Source of the DNA: Eubacterium sp.
GTDB lineage: Bacteria; Bacillota; Clostridia; Lachnospirales; Lachnospiraceae
Direction: 5' to 3'
Assembly: GCA_017539165.1 (NCBI GenBank)
Contig: JAFYHN010000079.1
Span: 179,473-243,472 of the forward strand
Length of the DNA: 64,000 nt
The stretch's first letter is position 1; every line of letters begins with the position of its first letter. Positions 35,701 through 43,454 of this stretch are shown in pieces. The notes under the pieces are model-generated. The model had not been told where the DNA came from. It saw nothing but the letters and a program-made list of their open reading frames with translations, and searched no databases. Made by a program: the position numbers and the translations under genes.

Positions 35701-35995
35701 CATTCTGATTCGCGATGGATTCATTAAAGAATCTATCCCATTCAGCATCAGAGAATTGATAATCATTAAGAATCTCGAGGCGTTTGCGCAAGTTTGCAAT
35801 CAAATCTGATTCCTGATGAATTTTAAGATACTCATACCCCAATCCGCCTTGGCCATTTTCCCCGGACAGTAGTTTTATAAACTCTGCTTCAAGTGCTGCT
35901 TCTGACTGGTAGCTTTCAGAGCGAGACTTTGATGGCTCATACTCTGTAACTACTGTATTTTCATTTGTCTGTGCGACTATATTAAAATACGGCAC
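32774..35995 (-). CDS. hsdR: Type I restriction enzyme R subunit
   Basis: 1073 aa, the motor and nuclease of a type I system that cuts unmodified DNA after ATP-driven translocation. The N-terminal PD-(D/E)xK nuclease core ([21 protein letters not shown]), Walker A HTTGSGKT, the DECH box and helicase motifs FTGTPIF and [13 protein letters not shown] are intact, with a helical C-terminus. The start is a GTG at 35995 (MPYFNIV) with AGGAGG eight bases upstream; the GTG at 36004 overlaps that site. The gene follows hsdS by 16 bp and its TAG overlaps the putative ATT of the next gene. Confidence 0.95.
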   Translation of the reverse strand: [1073 protein letters not shown]

Positions 35996-36011
35996 AGCTA
36001 ACACCTCCTCC

Positions 36012-37250
36012 TTATATTGCTTCTTTAAATGCTAATATCTTATCTCGATAATATTCATATTGTTTTTGTCTGGCTTCGATTTCAGCTGGAATACCTTTAG
36101 TAATATCATTACATAACACATCAAACCGATCTAAAATATCTACAATTTCCTTCTGCTTATCAATACTAATTATCGGAACCATAATCTTCGAAAGCTTTGG
36201 CCCAGTTGTCGTTGCCCTGGTTGTTACAGCAGCATATCTAACAATAGTCTTTCTTACTTCATCTGAAGAAAAAAAGTAAGCACAGAACTTAGGTAAAAGA
36301 AGATTTGTTTTAGGCCTAGCTCTTAATACAAATCCACTAAACACGCAGTCCTTAATATCATCTACCAACGTACTGGACATTCCTATATCTTCTTTTGTTT
36401 CAGATGTTCTTGTAAAAAACACATCTCCCTTTTGAGCACTAAACCGCGAGATTTCATCATCCGACACATCCACTAACCCAATTACATCTTTTTTTTCTAA
36501 ATATCTCTTATTGTATACATCGGAGAAATTAATTATCGGTTTCCCATGACCAAACGCTGCCTTTTCTTTGCTCAACCCATTACGTATATCAAATAATTCT
36601 CCGACAGACATAAACGGAACATCACTCTCAGAAAAATCCAGTAACTTATTCTTATAATATTCGTACTGTACCTTACGAGCTGAAAGCTCCGCTGAAAGCT
36701 CCGCTGAAAGTAGCGTGAACCCGTCCAAAATATGGACAATTTCACGCTGCACCTCCAGAGGAGGTACAGGGATCCTTATGCTTTTAATCGAAGGAATACT
36801 TGCATGTACTACCTTGCTCTTAACCTTTCCTTTACTTTTCTGCATTCTTGCGTCAGATGTAGATAAAGCATATGACAAATATTTAGGGTTTTGCTGATGC
36901 TTAAGAACTACAATATCACCACCTGCAATACAGCGTTCATTTCCGACATATGCACATGATTTTGAAATATCTTCGACACTTTCACCTGTTATGGCGAAAA
37001 GAATGTCTCCATACTCAAAATATTTTGGTGAAGAAAGGAATTCTTCTCGGGTATGAGAAACACACTCGTCAAACCAAATTCCATATTTCGTATAAATCTC
37101 ACCATACCTAACACATGGAACCCCGTCATCCGTTACTTCAGTTCTTTTTACTCCAGTCCCCCTATAAATATCCGTAGCTAATTCTCCAATTGTTTTGTAT
37201 TCTACGCCATCAGGGCATAATTCTCTTATCAAATAATCTAATTTTGACAT
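36012..37250 (-). CDS. hsdS: Type I specificity subunit, two target-recognition domains
   Basis: 412 aa. TRD1 covers ~1-150 and is followed by a conserved coiled coil (VPPLEVQREIVHILDGF) and a repeat of LSAE; TRD2 covers ~215-360 and the second coiled coil ends in EARQKQYEYYRDKIL. HsdS sets the bipartite DNA target of the HsdM/HsdR complex. The central 12-bp repeats (separate entry) determine the spacing between the two TRDs. It starts in a TAATG overlap with the half-size hsdS gene. Confidence 0.93.
   Translation of the reverse strand: MSKLDYLIRELCPDGVEYKTIGELATDIYRGTGVKRTEVTDDGVPCVRYGEIYTKYGIWFDECVSHTREEFLSSPKYFEYGDILFAITGESVEDISKSCAYVGNERCIAGGDIVVLKHQQNPKYLSYALSTSDARMQKSKGKVKSKVVHASIPSIKSIRIPVPPLEVQREIVHILDGFTLLSAELSAELSARKVQYEYYKNKLLDFSESDVPFMSVGELFDIRNGLSKEKAAFGHGKPIINFSDVYNKRYLEKKDVIGLVDVSDDEISRFSAQKGDVFFTRTSETKEDIGMSSTLVDDIKDCVFSGFVLRARPKTNLLLPKFCAYFFSSDEVRKTIVRYAAVTTRATTTGPKLSKIMVPIISIDKQKEIVDILDRFDVLCNDITKGIPAEIEARQKQYEYYRDKILAFKEAI
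36679..36714. repeat. 12-bp tandem repeats in the hsdS spacer
   Basis: GCTGAAAGCTCC twice (36679-36702) plus a diverged third unit (36703-36714), encoding LSAE units between the conserved helix and TRD2. This is the position of the TAEL-type repeats of EcoR124-like HsdS. Confidence 0.85.
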
Positions 37251-37846
37251 TACTCATCCTCCTTAATTGTAAAATCAAAGAGTTGCTGTCTGTAGTAGTC
37301 ATATTGCTTTCTTCTTGCTTCCAATTCTGCTTCCAATTCTGCTTCCAATTCTGCTTCCAATTCTGAAAACTTATTCAACAGATTTACTATCATTTCCTGA
37401 ATTGGAATAGGTGGAAATGGTATTGGTATTTTATTTAGATTTTTTTGATTAAGTTTCGGTTGCGCTGCTCCTGAAATGTATGGAGACAAGTCGATAGAAT
37501 TCAAAAAATGTTCAACATACTGTTGCGTTATAATTGAATCAAATTTTAAAATATGCGCATGATTATTTACCCAGTTTTTTCCGGATATCGAAAAAGCAAT
37601 TGGTGTATTTCTTGCCAAAAGATTGGCACCATCTTCTGAAACTAACAAATAATCCCCATCAAAAATGTAATCACTAACATAATCGACTATTCCTGATGCT
37701 CCATAATATGGATATACTCCGGCCTCTCTATTTCCACTTGTAACCGGACGCCTCTCGCTATCGCAATTCTCTGATATCTGATCAAGTGTCTTTAATTCAA
37801 CGCCTCTCGGACATAATTCATCAATCATTTTTTGTAATCGTGCCAT
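37250..37846 (-). CDS. Half-size HsdS with one target-recognition domain
   Basis: 198 aa: one TRD (~1-140, YPYYGASGIVDYV and NNHAHILK are typical), the conserved PIPFPPIPIQEMIVNLL segment and a single coiled coil ending RRKQYDYYRQQLF. It contains four LEAE units encoded by perfect 12-bp repeats. Single-TRD S proteins can dimerise to recognise palindromic split sites, or may pair with or displace the full HsdS. The ATG is five bases after GAGGTG and close to the hsdM stop. Confidence 0.88.
   Translation of the reverse strand: MARLQKMIDELCPRGVELKTLDQISENCDSERRPVTSGNREAGVYPYYGASGIVDYVSDYIFDGDYLLVSEDGANLLARNTPIAFSISGKNWVNNHAHILKFDSIITQQYVEHFLNSIDLSPYISGAAQPKLNQKNLNKIPIPFPPIPIQEMIVNLLNKFSELEAELEAELEAELEARRKQYDYYRQQLFDFTIKEDE
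37317..37364. repeat. Four perfect 12-bp tandem repeats in half-size hsdS
   Basis: GCTTCCAATTCT repeated four times without change, encoding LEAE units in the coiled coil. Perfect repeats of a codon-multiple length can expand or contract by slippage without frameshift. Confidence 0.92.
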
Positions 37847-37848
37847 AG

Positions 37849-39411
37849 TTACACCTCGATTTCTGCAATGATGCTATCTATTTCATCACGGATTCTTTGT
37901 TCTTTTTGTACAATCTCCTTTATCTGCGAATTGAGCAAAGTTATATCTATCTTCTCCCGTGTGTCTTCTGCCTCAACATATGCGCTAACCGATAAATTAT
38001 ACTCATTACTTGTTATTTCTTCATATGATGCAGAATAAACTCTATAATCAACATTCTCTCTGGATTTATACTGTTCAACAATAGTATCTATATTTTCTTC
38101 TGTCAGCTTATTATTATTTGTAACTTTGATACATTCATTAGTTGCATCAATAAAGAGAACATTACTATCCTTCTTTCCCTTCTTCAAAACCATAATGCAG
38201 GTTGCAATTGAGGTTCCAAAGAAAAGATTGCTAGGTAACTGAATCACACAATCAACATAGTTGTTATCTACCAAATATTTACGAATCTTCTGTTCAGCCC
38301 CACTACGATACATAATGCCAGGGAAGCAAACGATAGCAGCTGTACCATCATTTGCTAGCCAACTTAACGCATGCATAATAAACGCCATATCTGCTTTACT
38401 CTTTGGTGCTAATACACCTGCCGGTGCAAAGCGAGGATCATTGATGAGCAACGGATTCTCGTCACCCTCCCACTTAATTGAATACGGAGGATTTGAAACG
38501 ATAAGTTCAAAAGGCTCATCATCCCAATGCTGTGGCGCAGTAAGAGTGTCTTCACAAGCAATGTTAAACTTATCAAAGCCCACATCATGAAGGAACATAT
38601 TAATTCTACAAAGGTTGTATGTCGTAATGTTGATCTCCTGCCCGAAGAATCCATTTCTAACCTTATCCTTACCAAGGACCTTTTCTGCCTTCAAAAGAAG
38701 CGAACCGGATCCACACGCAGGGTCATATACCTTATTTACCTCTGTCTTTCCCACAGTTCCGAGTCTGGTAAGAAGTTCAGAAACATCTGCCGGAGTAAAA
38801 AACTCTCCACCGCTTTTGCCTGCATTCGAAGCATACATGGTCATCAAATACTCATATGCATCGCCGAATGCATCAATGTCATGGTTCTTTACATCGCCAA
38901 GATTCATTTCTGCTACGCCCTTAAGCAACTTTGCGAGTTTTTCATTTCTCTTAGCAACTGTGGAGCCAAGCTTATTGCTGTTTACATCAAAGTCATCAAA
39001 TAATCCTTCAAAATCGCTTTCAGACTCGCTACCCTTAGCTGATTCCTCAATATGACGGAATACAGTCTCCAGCGTCTCATTAAGGTTCTCATCATCGTCA
39101 GCCTTTGCTTTTACATTACAGAACAACTCACTCGGAAGGATGAAAAATCCCTTTTCCTGCACAAGATCCTTTCTTGCGGTCTCTGCCTCATCATCTGACA
39201 TCTTGGCATAATCAAAGCCTGTATTACCGGCCTTCTCTTCGCCTTCATTTACATAATTAGTAAGATTTTCGGAAACATATCTGTAGAACATTGTGCCAAG
39301 GACATAGTTCTTGAAATCCCATCCGTCTACAGCTCCTCTTAATTCATCTGCAATCGCCCAAATAGCGCGGTGTAATTCGTCTCTTTCCTGTTCTTTCTTT
39401 GTATCAATCAT
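37849..39411 (-). CDS. hsdM: Type I modification methyltransferase
   Basis: A 520-aa N6-adenine methyltransferase. It has the helical N-terminal HsdM domain (~8-165), SAM motif DPACGSG (230-236), catalytic NPPY (307-310) and a C-terminal helical region that contacts HsdS. AAGGAG lies seven bases before the ATG. It forms the canonical M-S-S-R order with the downstream genes and is 60 bp after the atypical HsdM-like gene. Confidence 0.95.
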   Translation of the reverse strand: MIDTKKEQERDELHRAIWAIADELRGAVDGWDFKNYVLGTMFYRYVSENLTNYVNEGEEKAGNTGFDYAKMSDDEAETARKDLVQEKGFFILPSELFCNVKAKADDDENLNETLETVFRHIEESAKGSESESDFEGLFDDFDVNSNKLGSTVAKRNEKLAKLLKGVAEMNLGDVKNHDIDAFGDAYEYLMTMYASNAGKSGGEFFTPADVSELLTRLGTVGKTEVNKVYDPACGSGSLLLKAEKVLGKDKVRNGFFGQEINITTYNLCRINMFLHDVGFDKFNIACEDTLTAPQHWDDEPFELIVSNPPYSIKWEGDENPLLINDPRFAPAGVLAPKSKADMAFIMHALSWLANDGTAAIVCFPGIMYRSGAEQKIRKYLVDNNYVDCVIQLPSNLFFGTSIATCIMVLKKGKKDSNVLFIDATNECIKVTNNNKLTEENIDTIVEQYKSRENVDYRVYSASYEEITSNEYNLSVSAYVEAEDTREKIDITLLNSQIKEIVQKEQRIRDEIDSIIAEIEV

Positions 39412-39471
39412 TTTGATTCTCCTTTTCTGGATATAGTATTTCCACTCTAATCAACTGTCCCATAATATGGA

Positions 39472-40815
39472 CTATGAAAACAGTTTTATATTTTTACTTT
39501 GGATGCTTAATTCTTCTAATCTTTTATAGCAGCGATCTAATTCCTCGTTTATCTCAGAAATAGGTCTTAACTCGATTTTCTCTTCCGCATCCATGTATCT
39601 TGAAATTGACCAATCGCCTACTTCCATTACCTCTGCGTTTGGTACTGTAAACGATATTCCTTCAACAACCTTCCGGTTCTCAAGAATGTCATGTAACTGA
39701 GCCTTATTCTCTTCAGTAATATATGCGTCATTTCTTCTCTCACGAGTAACAAGCATCGAACCATCTACAAACAATACATCTTTATTACCTGCTTCAATAA
39801 CAAGCATCGTCGTATTGATCATAGTGCTGTTATAAACCGGTGGTAACGCTACAACAGCCTTCAGCAAGCCCTCTTTTATCAGATTCTTGCGGAAATTTGA
39901 TAACGCCTTTGACTGGCCAAACATAAATCTCTGTGGAACGATTACAACCAAACGTCCACCATCTTCCATATAATCAATGCCTGCAGCGATGAACAATGCT
40001 TCCATTTCTTTGCAGGTATCTGAATCCATCCACTTGTTTGCTCTGTGAAGCTGATAACCTGCAAGTTCCGCACGAGGTCTCATTCCAAATGGAATATCCA
40101 TGACAACCTTGTTTGCAAATCCGCCCATTCCCATAGCAGTACTGTCTTCCAACATCATCTCGCAGTCTACACCACACAGAATCATATATAACGAAGAAAC
40201 CTGCAGCGCATCTATATTAAGATCGACTCCATACAGCTTTATATCCTTCTTTCCTTGGATACACTTCATCGCTGAATAACCATATCCAATGGCTCCATCT
40301 AAAACAGTATCTCCGTCCTTGATATCTGCGCCAATACTCAGAAGATCTGCTACGGCATTACTGGATATTTTCTCCGCCTTATCTCTTCCATCTTTAGAGG
40401 CGTAATACAGAATTTGCTGAACATATGGAGCGTATCCATCTTCGTCGATTTCAATCTGCGCCGTTGCCGCTACGATGTCCAAGAACGCCTTCTTCCATGA
40501 TTCTTCCTCTGAGCGATACGTTGATAAGACATCCGTAAATAATCCCTCTTTTGCATGATAGGTCTCTTCCAGCACCTTTGATGCATTTCGGATAATGTCT
40601 ATATCACTTGATGATGTTGGATGATATAAAACCTTTGTAAGTGCAACTACAGATGACATATACTCCGGATTCATGCAGGCATTTTCTTCAACCATCTTCT
40701 TCAATCCCATTACGTAAAGCATACATCCAACGTAATTAGAAGCATCCATTCCTGCGTTATGCCAAATATTTGCGATATTTGAAATGTAGTTTTCAATCTT
40801 TTTATAATCAGCCAT
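39472..40815 (-). CDS. HsdM-like methyltransferase with atypical catalytic motifs
   Basis: 447 aa, organised like a small HsdM: helical N-terminus (~1-150), Rossmann core and C-terminal tail of charged helices. The SAM loop reads DGAIGYG (173-179) rather than DPACGSG, and the catalytic tetrad reads DIPF (240-243, followed by GM) rather than NPPY/F. The fold glycines are kept, so SAM binding is possible, but base methylation may be lost or changed; DxPFG is also seen in some RNA methyltransferases. It is paired with a half-size HsdS-like gene one base upstream and precedes the canonical hsdM. Confidence 0.8.
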   Translation of the reverse strand: MADYKKIENYISNIANIWHNAGMDASNYVGCMLYVMGLKKMVEENACMNPEYMSSVVALTKVLYHPTSSSDIDIIRNASKVLEETYHAKEGLFTDVLSTYRSEEESWKKAFLDIVAATAQIEIDEDGYAPYVQQILYYASKDGRDKAEKISSNAVADLLSIGADIKDGDTVLDGAIGYGYSAMKCIQGKKDIKLYGVDLNIDALQVSSLYMILCGVDCEMMLEDSTAMGMGGFANKVVMDIPFGMRPRAELAGYQLHRANKWMDSDTCKEMEALFIAAGIDYMEDGGRLVVIVPQRFMFGQSKALSNFRKNLIKEGLLKAVVALPPVYNSTMINTTMLVIEAGNKDVLFVDGSMLVTRERRNDAYITEENKAQLHDILENRKVVEGISFTVPNAEVMEVGDWSISRYMDAEEKIELRPISEINEELDRCYKRLEELSIQSKNIKLFS

Positions 40816-40816
40816 A

Positions 40817-41404
40817 TTACTTACCTCCCAATACGGTGTTTAACTTCTCCTTTTCAAGAGAGATGATCTGTTCCATGATTTGTTCTTTTTCGCAAAGATT
40901 CTTGTAATACTGTGCCACCTGATCCTGCTCTTCAATAGTGAGAAGCTTAATCTTTGCCTCTTTTACCTTACCAATAGTAAGCATCGGAACCTTTGCTCCG
41001 CTAACCATTCCCATAACCTGTCTTAAATAAATATCCGAATTGCAGAAGGTTGCCAGATATTCCGATAAAACATTCTTACCGGTGTTGCGGATAATGATGC
41101 AGAAAGAAGTAATTAAAAGTCCTTCATCTTCCTTGGTTACATATGCTGCATCATATGGCGAGGAAAGCTTAACTACGACGTCACCTTCTTTTGTAAGTTT
41201 CTTTTCATCAAACTCTGTTTTGTAATCAACCTCGTATAACTCTTCCTGCTCGATCTTTCCAGCCTTAATAGCCTTTGGCGGAATAACCTTTACTGTGCCG
41301 ATAGCTCTTTCATTTTTCTTTTCATCTGCTTCTATTCTTGATGTAATCTGACCTCCAATAAAGGATAATCCCTTAATATCACTTAATTTTACTTGTTTGT
41401 TCAT
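40817..41404 (-). CDS. Half-size HsdS-like specificity protein
   Basis: 195 aa. It has one TRD-like domain (~10-135, with VVVKLSSPYDAAYV and SFCIIIRNTG), then the conserved SGAKVPMLTIGKVKEAKI and TIEEQDQVAQYYKN coiled coil. It is the first gene of the operon, with the promoter at 41503-41531 and a GGAGG seven bases before the ATG at 41404. It is presumably the DNA-recognition partner of the atypical HsdM-like protein, which begins two bases after its stop. Confidence 0.83.
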   Translation of the reverse strand: MNKQVKLSDIKGLSFIGGQITSRIEADEKKNERAIGTVKVIPPKAIKAGKIEQEELYEVDYKTEFDEKKLTKEGDVVVKLSSPYDAAYVTKEDEGLLITSFCIIIRNTGKNVLSEYLATFCNSDIYLRQVMGMVSGAKVPMLTIGKVKEAKIKLLTIEEQDQVAQYYKNLCEKEQIMEQIISLEKEKLNTVLGGK

Positions 41405-41465
41405 TTTATATCCTCCGTAGTATTGATATATTTTTAAATGTTCAAAACCGGTTTGTAAAAGAAAT

Positions 41466-41564
41466 GGCACGGTACCAGTGCCTCTTCCTTTTTGATGATC
41501 TCATATTATCATAATGTTCTTTACTCGTCAATAACATTTTTAGAAATATCGGTAATGTTATTGA
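41466..41564 (-). promoter_or_regulatory. Defence-operon promoter with two dyads
   Basis: On the minus strand TTGACG (41526-41531) and TAATAT (41503-41508) are 17 bp apart, near consensus. TCAATAACATT (41528-41538) and AATGTTATTGA (41554-41564) form a perfect 11-bp inverted repeat overlapping the -35. A second palindrome, GGCAC-GGTACCA-GTGCC (41466-41482), lies in the leader. Both look like operators, but no regulator gene is encoded nearby. Confidence 0.8.
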
Positions 41565-41871
41565 TATATTTTTTTATGTTCTTTTTTGATTACCTACAAA
41601 TTAGTAAATAATTAATTAAACAAAGCTACAAAATAAAATATGCAACCTCATCTAATCACTATTATTACTTTTCAAACGGGTAAATAAATAGAAAATATAA
41701 TAGTTTGTATTTTTGCTCCCTAACTCTATTTTTTTTATAGTTACGGAGTAAAAATAAAACGACCCCTTTCGAATCAGTCATAATGCAGGAACTACATTCC
41801 TATCCTTTGACATTCTCAAAAGGGATTGTCTAGTATTAGGGCTCATATTGATATAACATCTATTTTCATTT

Positions 41872-41892
41872 TTGCGTACCATTTTCGTACCA
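41872..41892. repeat. Arm-type repeat pair, right end
   Basis: TTGCGTACCA (41872-41881) and TTTCGTACCA (41883-41892), spaced 11 bp like the pairs at 26120-26191. Confidence 0.65.
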
Positions 41893-42023
41893 GTTTTTCT
41901 GAAAATATATAAAGATATATTGAATTATATCGGAATAGATACCTTCGTAAAGTTCAGTATCTATAAGGCTTTATGAGCATTTAATCAACTATAAAGAGAT
42001 TTATATGAAACATCAATTTCGTG

Positions 42024-42039
42024 CGATTCCTAGTTTCAT
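42024..42039. repeat. Attachment core, distal side (attR)
   Basis: CGATTCCTAGTTTCAT, identical over 16 bp to 26042-26057 at the ychF start. On the minus strand it reads ATG AAA CTA GGA ATC G. Confidence 0.85.
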
Positions 42040-42092
42040 TTTTTTCCTCTTTTCCTTTATTTTAGCCTTTTTTCAGACATTAGATTTTAACT

Positions 42093-42111
42093 TTACGCCA
42101 TTTTTACGCCA
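42093..42111. repeat. Diverged arm-type pair outside the element (possible relic)
   Basis: TTACGCCA twice with the same 11-bp period, 54 bp beyond the distal core, followed by AAAATATATAAA, which also follows the pair at 41872. It suggests the end of a related element that once used the same site. Confidence 0.45.
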
Positions 42112-42198
42112 TCTTGATATCAAAATATATAAACTTATACAATTCAGCATAGCTGTTAGATATTATCACAAAAACCTTTAATTTTCAATGAATTTACA

Positions 42199-43407
42199 TC
42201 AATTATTAGCTAAACCCTGCCATTCTTCTTTAGTCATGCAATTGACATGGCCTATTCGTTTTTCACGCATCAACGGCACATCGACATTCTCAGATTTCCA
42301 TTGAAACTTAAAGCCACATTTTTCCTGAACCCTTTTCGACTTGTTATTGCCCTCAAAATATCCGCACCATACTTTCTGCATTCCGCAATCCTCAAAAGCG
42401 TGGCGAAGCAATTCCTTTACAGCTTCCGGCATAATGCCCTGTCCCCAGAAAGGTTTTCCAAGCCAATATCCCAGTTCGCATTCATCGTCCCTTTCAGTCA
42501 GATCCGTATATCCATTCAGCTTTAGCTCAATGGCACCAATAGCCTTTTCGTCTTCCTTCAGACAGATGGCATATGCTTCTTTACCATTAAAGACATTCTT
42601 TATCACTTCAAGACTTTCCTCTATACTCTGATGTGCCGGCCATCCCGCGATTGGTCCAACATCCGGATCGCTGGCATACTTAAACAGATCATCTGCGTCA
42701 CTATCTTTCCAACGTCGCAGGATAAGTCTGTCTGTCTCCAATTTTTTCTCAAATGAACCTGTAATATCATCACTCATATTACACCATTTATTCCAATGAA
42801 TCCTATCCTGCGGATTAATCTCTACCTGTTTAACCGGCGCAACACCTTCTAATGGTTTTCCAATTCCTATAAAACATGGCATGAAATAATCATCCGGATA
42901 TTTAAGAACTTCTCTTACATGTTCACTCTCATCACCAAGCGGTATTCTAAGATTACATCCCAATCCCTCCGCAGTAGCAGCAAGAAAAATGTTCTCAATA
43001 CAGCACCATATTGACGCAAATCCATTTAGATGAGATACATTTTCCGGATGCAAAATATCCGTCTTTTCCTTAAGTAGAGGAATTATGACAGCTGATGCCT
43101 CAAAAAGCATTCGATATTGTTTAGGTACAGCATTGCGATAACACGCCTGTTGAAGTTTATCATTCAAATTCCAATCCTTAAGAAGTTGCTCCATATCAGC
43201 ATCCGATATTCCCTTAGGAATACAATCAAGAAGCTCAGCAGTGACGCCCTTATCTGTTATCACTATAAAATGCCAATCTCTCATATGGTCATTTGTCGGC
43301 GCCTTAAGACCTGCTGATATTATTTTTTCAAGTACTTCTTTTGATATTTCTACGTTCTCAAAATCTCGAATAGTCCTTCTTTTATTTATTGCATCAAATA
43401 GTTCCAT
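42199..43407 (-). CDS. Nitroreductase-GNAT acetyltransferase fusion
   Basis: 402 aa, two domains. Residues 1-205 are an FMN-dependent nitroreductase (AINKRRTIRDFENVEI and SAGLKAPTNDHMRDWHF at the FMN site, LGCNLRIPLG near the end). Residues ~225-400 are a RimJ/RimL-type GNAT (ETDRLILRRWKDSD, LGYWLGKPFWGQGIMPEA acetyl-CoA loop, GNNKSKRVQEKCGF). Each half has its usual full length, so it is a real fusion and not an overlap. Its substrates are unknown; coupling reduction of a nitro or quinone compound to N-acetylation of the resulting amine is a plausible detoxification role. Confidence 0.87.
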   Translation of the reverse strand: MELFDAINKRRTIRDFENVEISKEVLEKIISAGLKAPTNDHMRDWHFIVITDKGVTAELLDCIPKGISDADMEQLLKDWNLNDKLQQACYRNAVPKQYRMLFEASAVIIPLLKEKTDILHPENVSHLNGFASIWCCIENIFLAATAEGLGCNLRIPLGDESEHVREVLKYPDDYFMPCFIGIGKPLEGVAPVKQVEINPQDRIHWNKWCNMSDDITGSFEKKLETDRLILRRWKDSDADDLFKYASDPDVGPIAGWPAHQSIEESLEVIKNVFNGKEAYAICLKEDEKAIGAIELKLNGYTDLTERDDECELGYWLGKPFWGQGIMPEAVKELLRHAFEDCGMQKVWCGYFEGNNKSKRVQEKCGFKFQWKSENVDVPLMREKRIGHVNCMTKEEWQGLANN

Positions 43408-43454
43408 GATTCAGATTCTCCTCGCCGTATCTTAATAAAATTTTTTATCGATAT

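Larger units (their letters stand above)
26042..42039 (-). mobile_element. 16-kb integrative element in the 5' end of ychF
   Basis: Bounded by an exact 16-bp direct repeat (26042-26057 and 42024-42039). It contains a tyrosine integrase at the ychF side, a Tn916-type excisionase, a DnaC-like ATPase, two RepA_N-like initiators, an iteron-like region and a defence operon. No relaxase, coupling protein or type IV secretion gene is present, so it is not a self-transmissible ICE; a mobilisable or satellite-like integrative element is more likely. The core repeat is inside the ychF reading frame, so the gene is restored on insertion. Confidence 0.85.
41565..42198. other. Non-coding right end of the element and old ychF leader
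   Basis: About 630 bp with no credible gene. It holds a weak CCCCTTT/AAAGGG dyad (41762-41833 area), the arm-type pair at 41872, the attachment core at 42024 and a second, diverged arm-type pair at 42093. Just right of the core, on the minus strand, an AAAGGAAAAGAGG leads into ATG plus four ychF codons, then diverges and stops after eight codons: the displaced original ychF leader. Confidence 0.65.

Noticed and set aside
37317-37364. Short tandem repeats that might be a CRISPR-like array
   Set aside because: Units are 12 bp, contiguous, without spacers and in frame within hsdS.
26042-42039. Self-transmissible ICE
   Set aside because: No relaxase, coupling protein, VirB4-like ATPase or other conjugation gene is present between the attachment cores.
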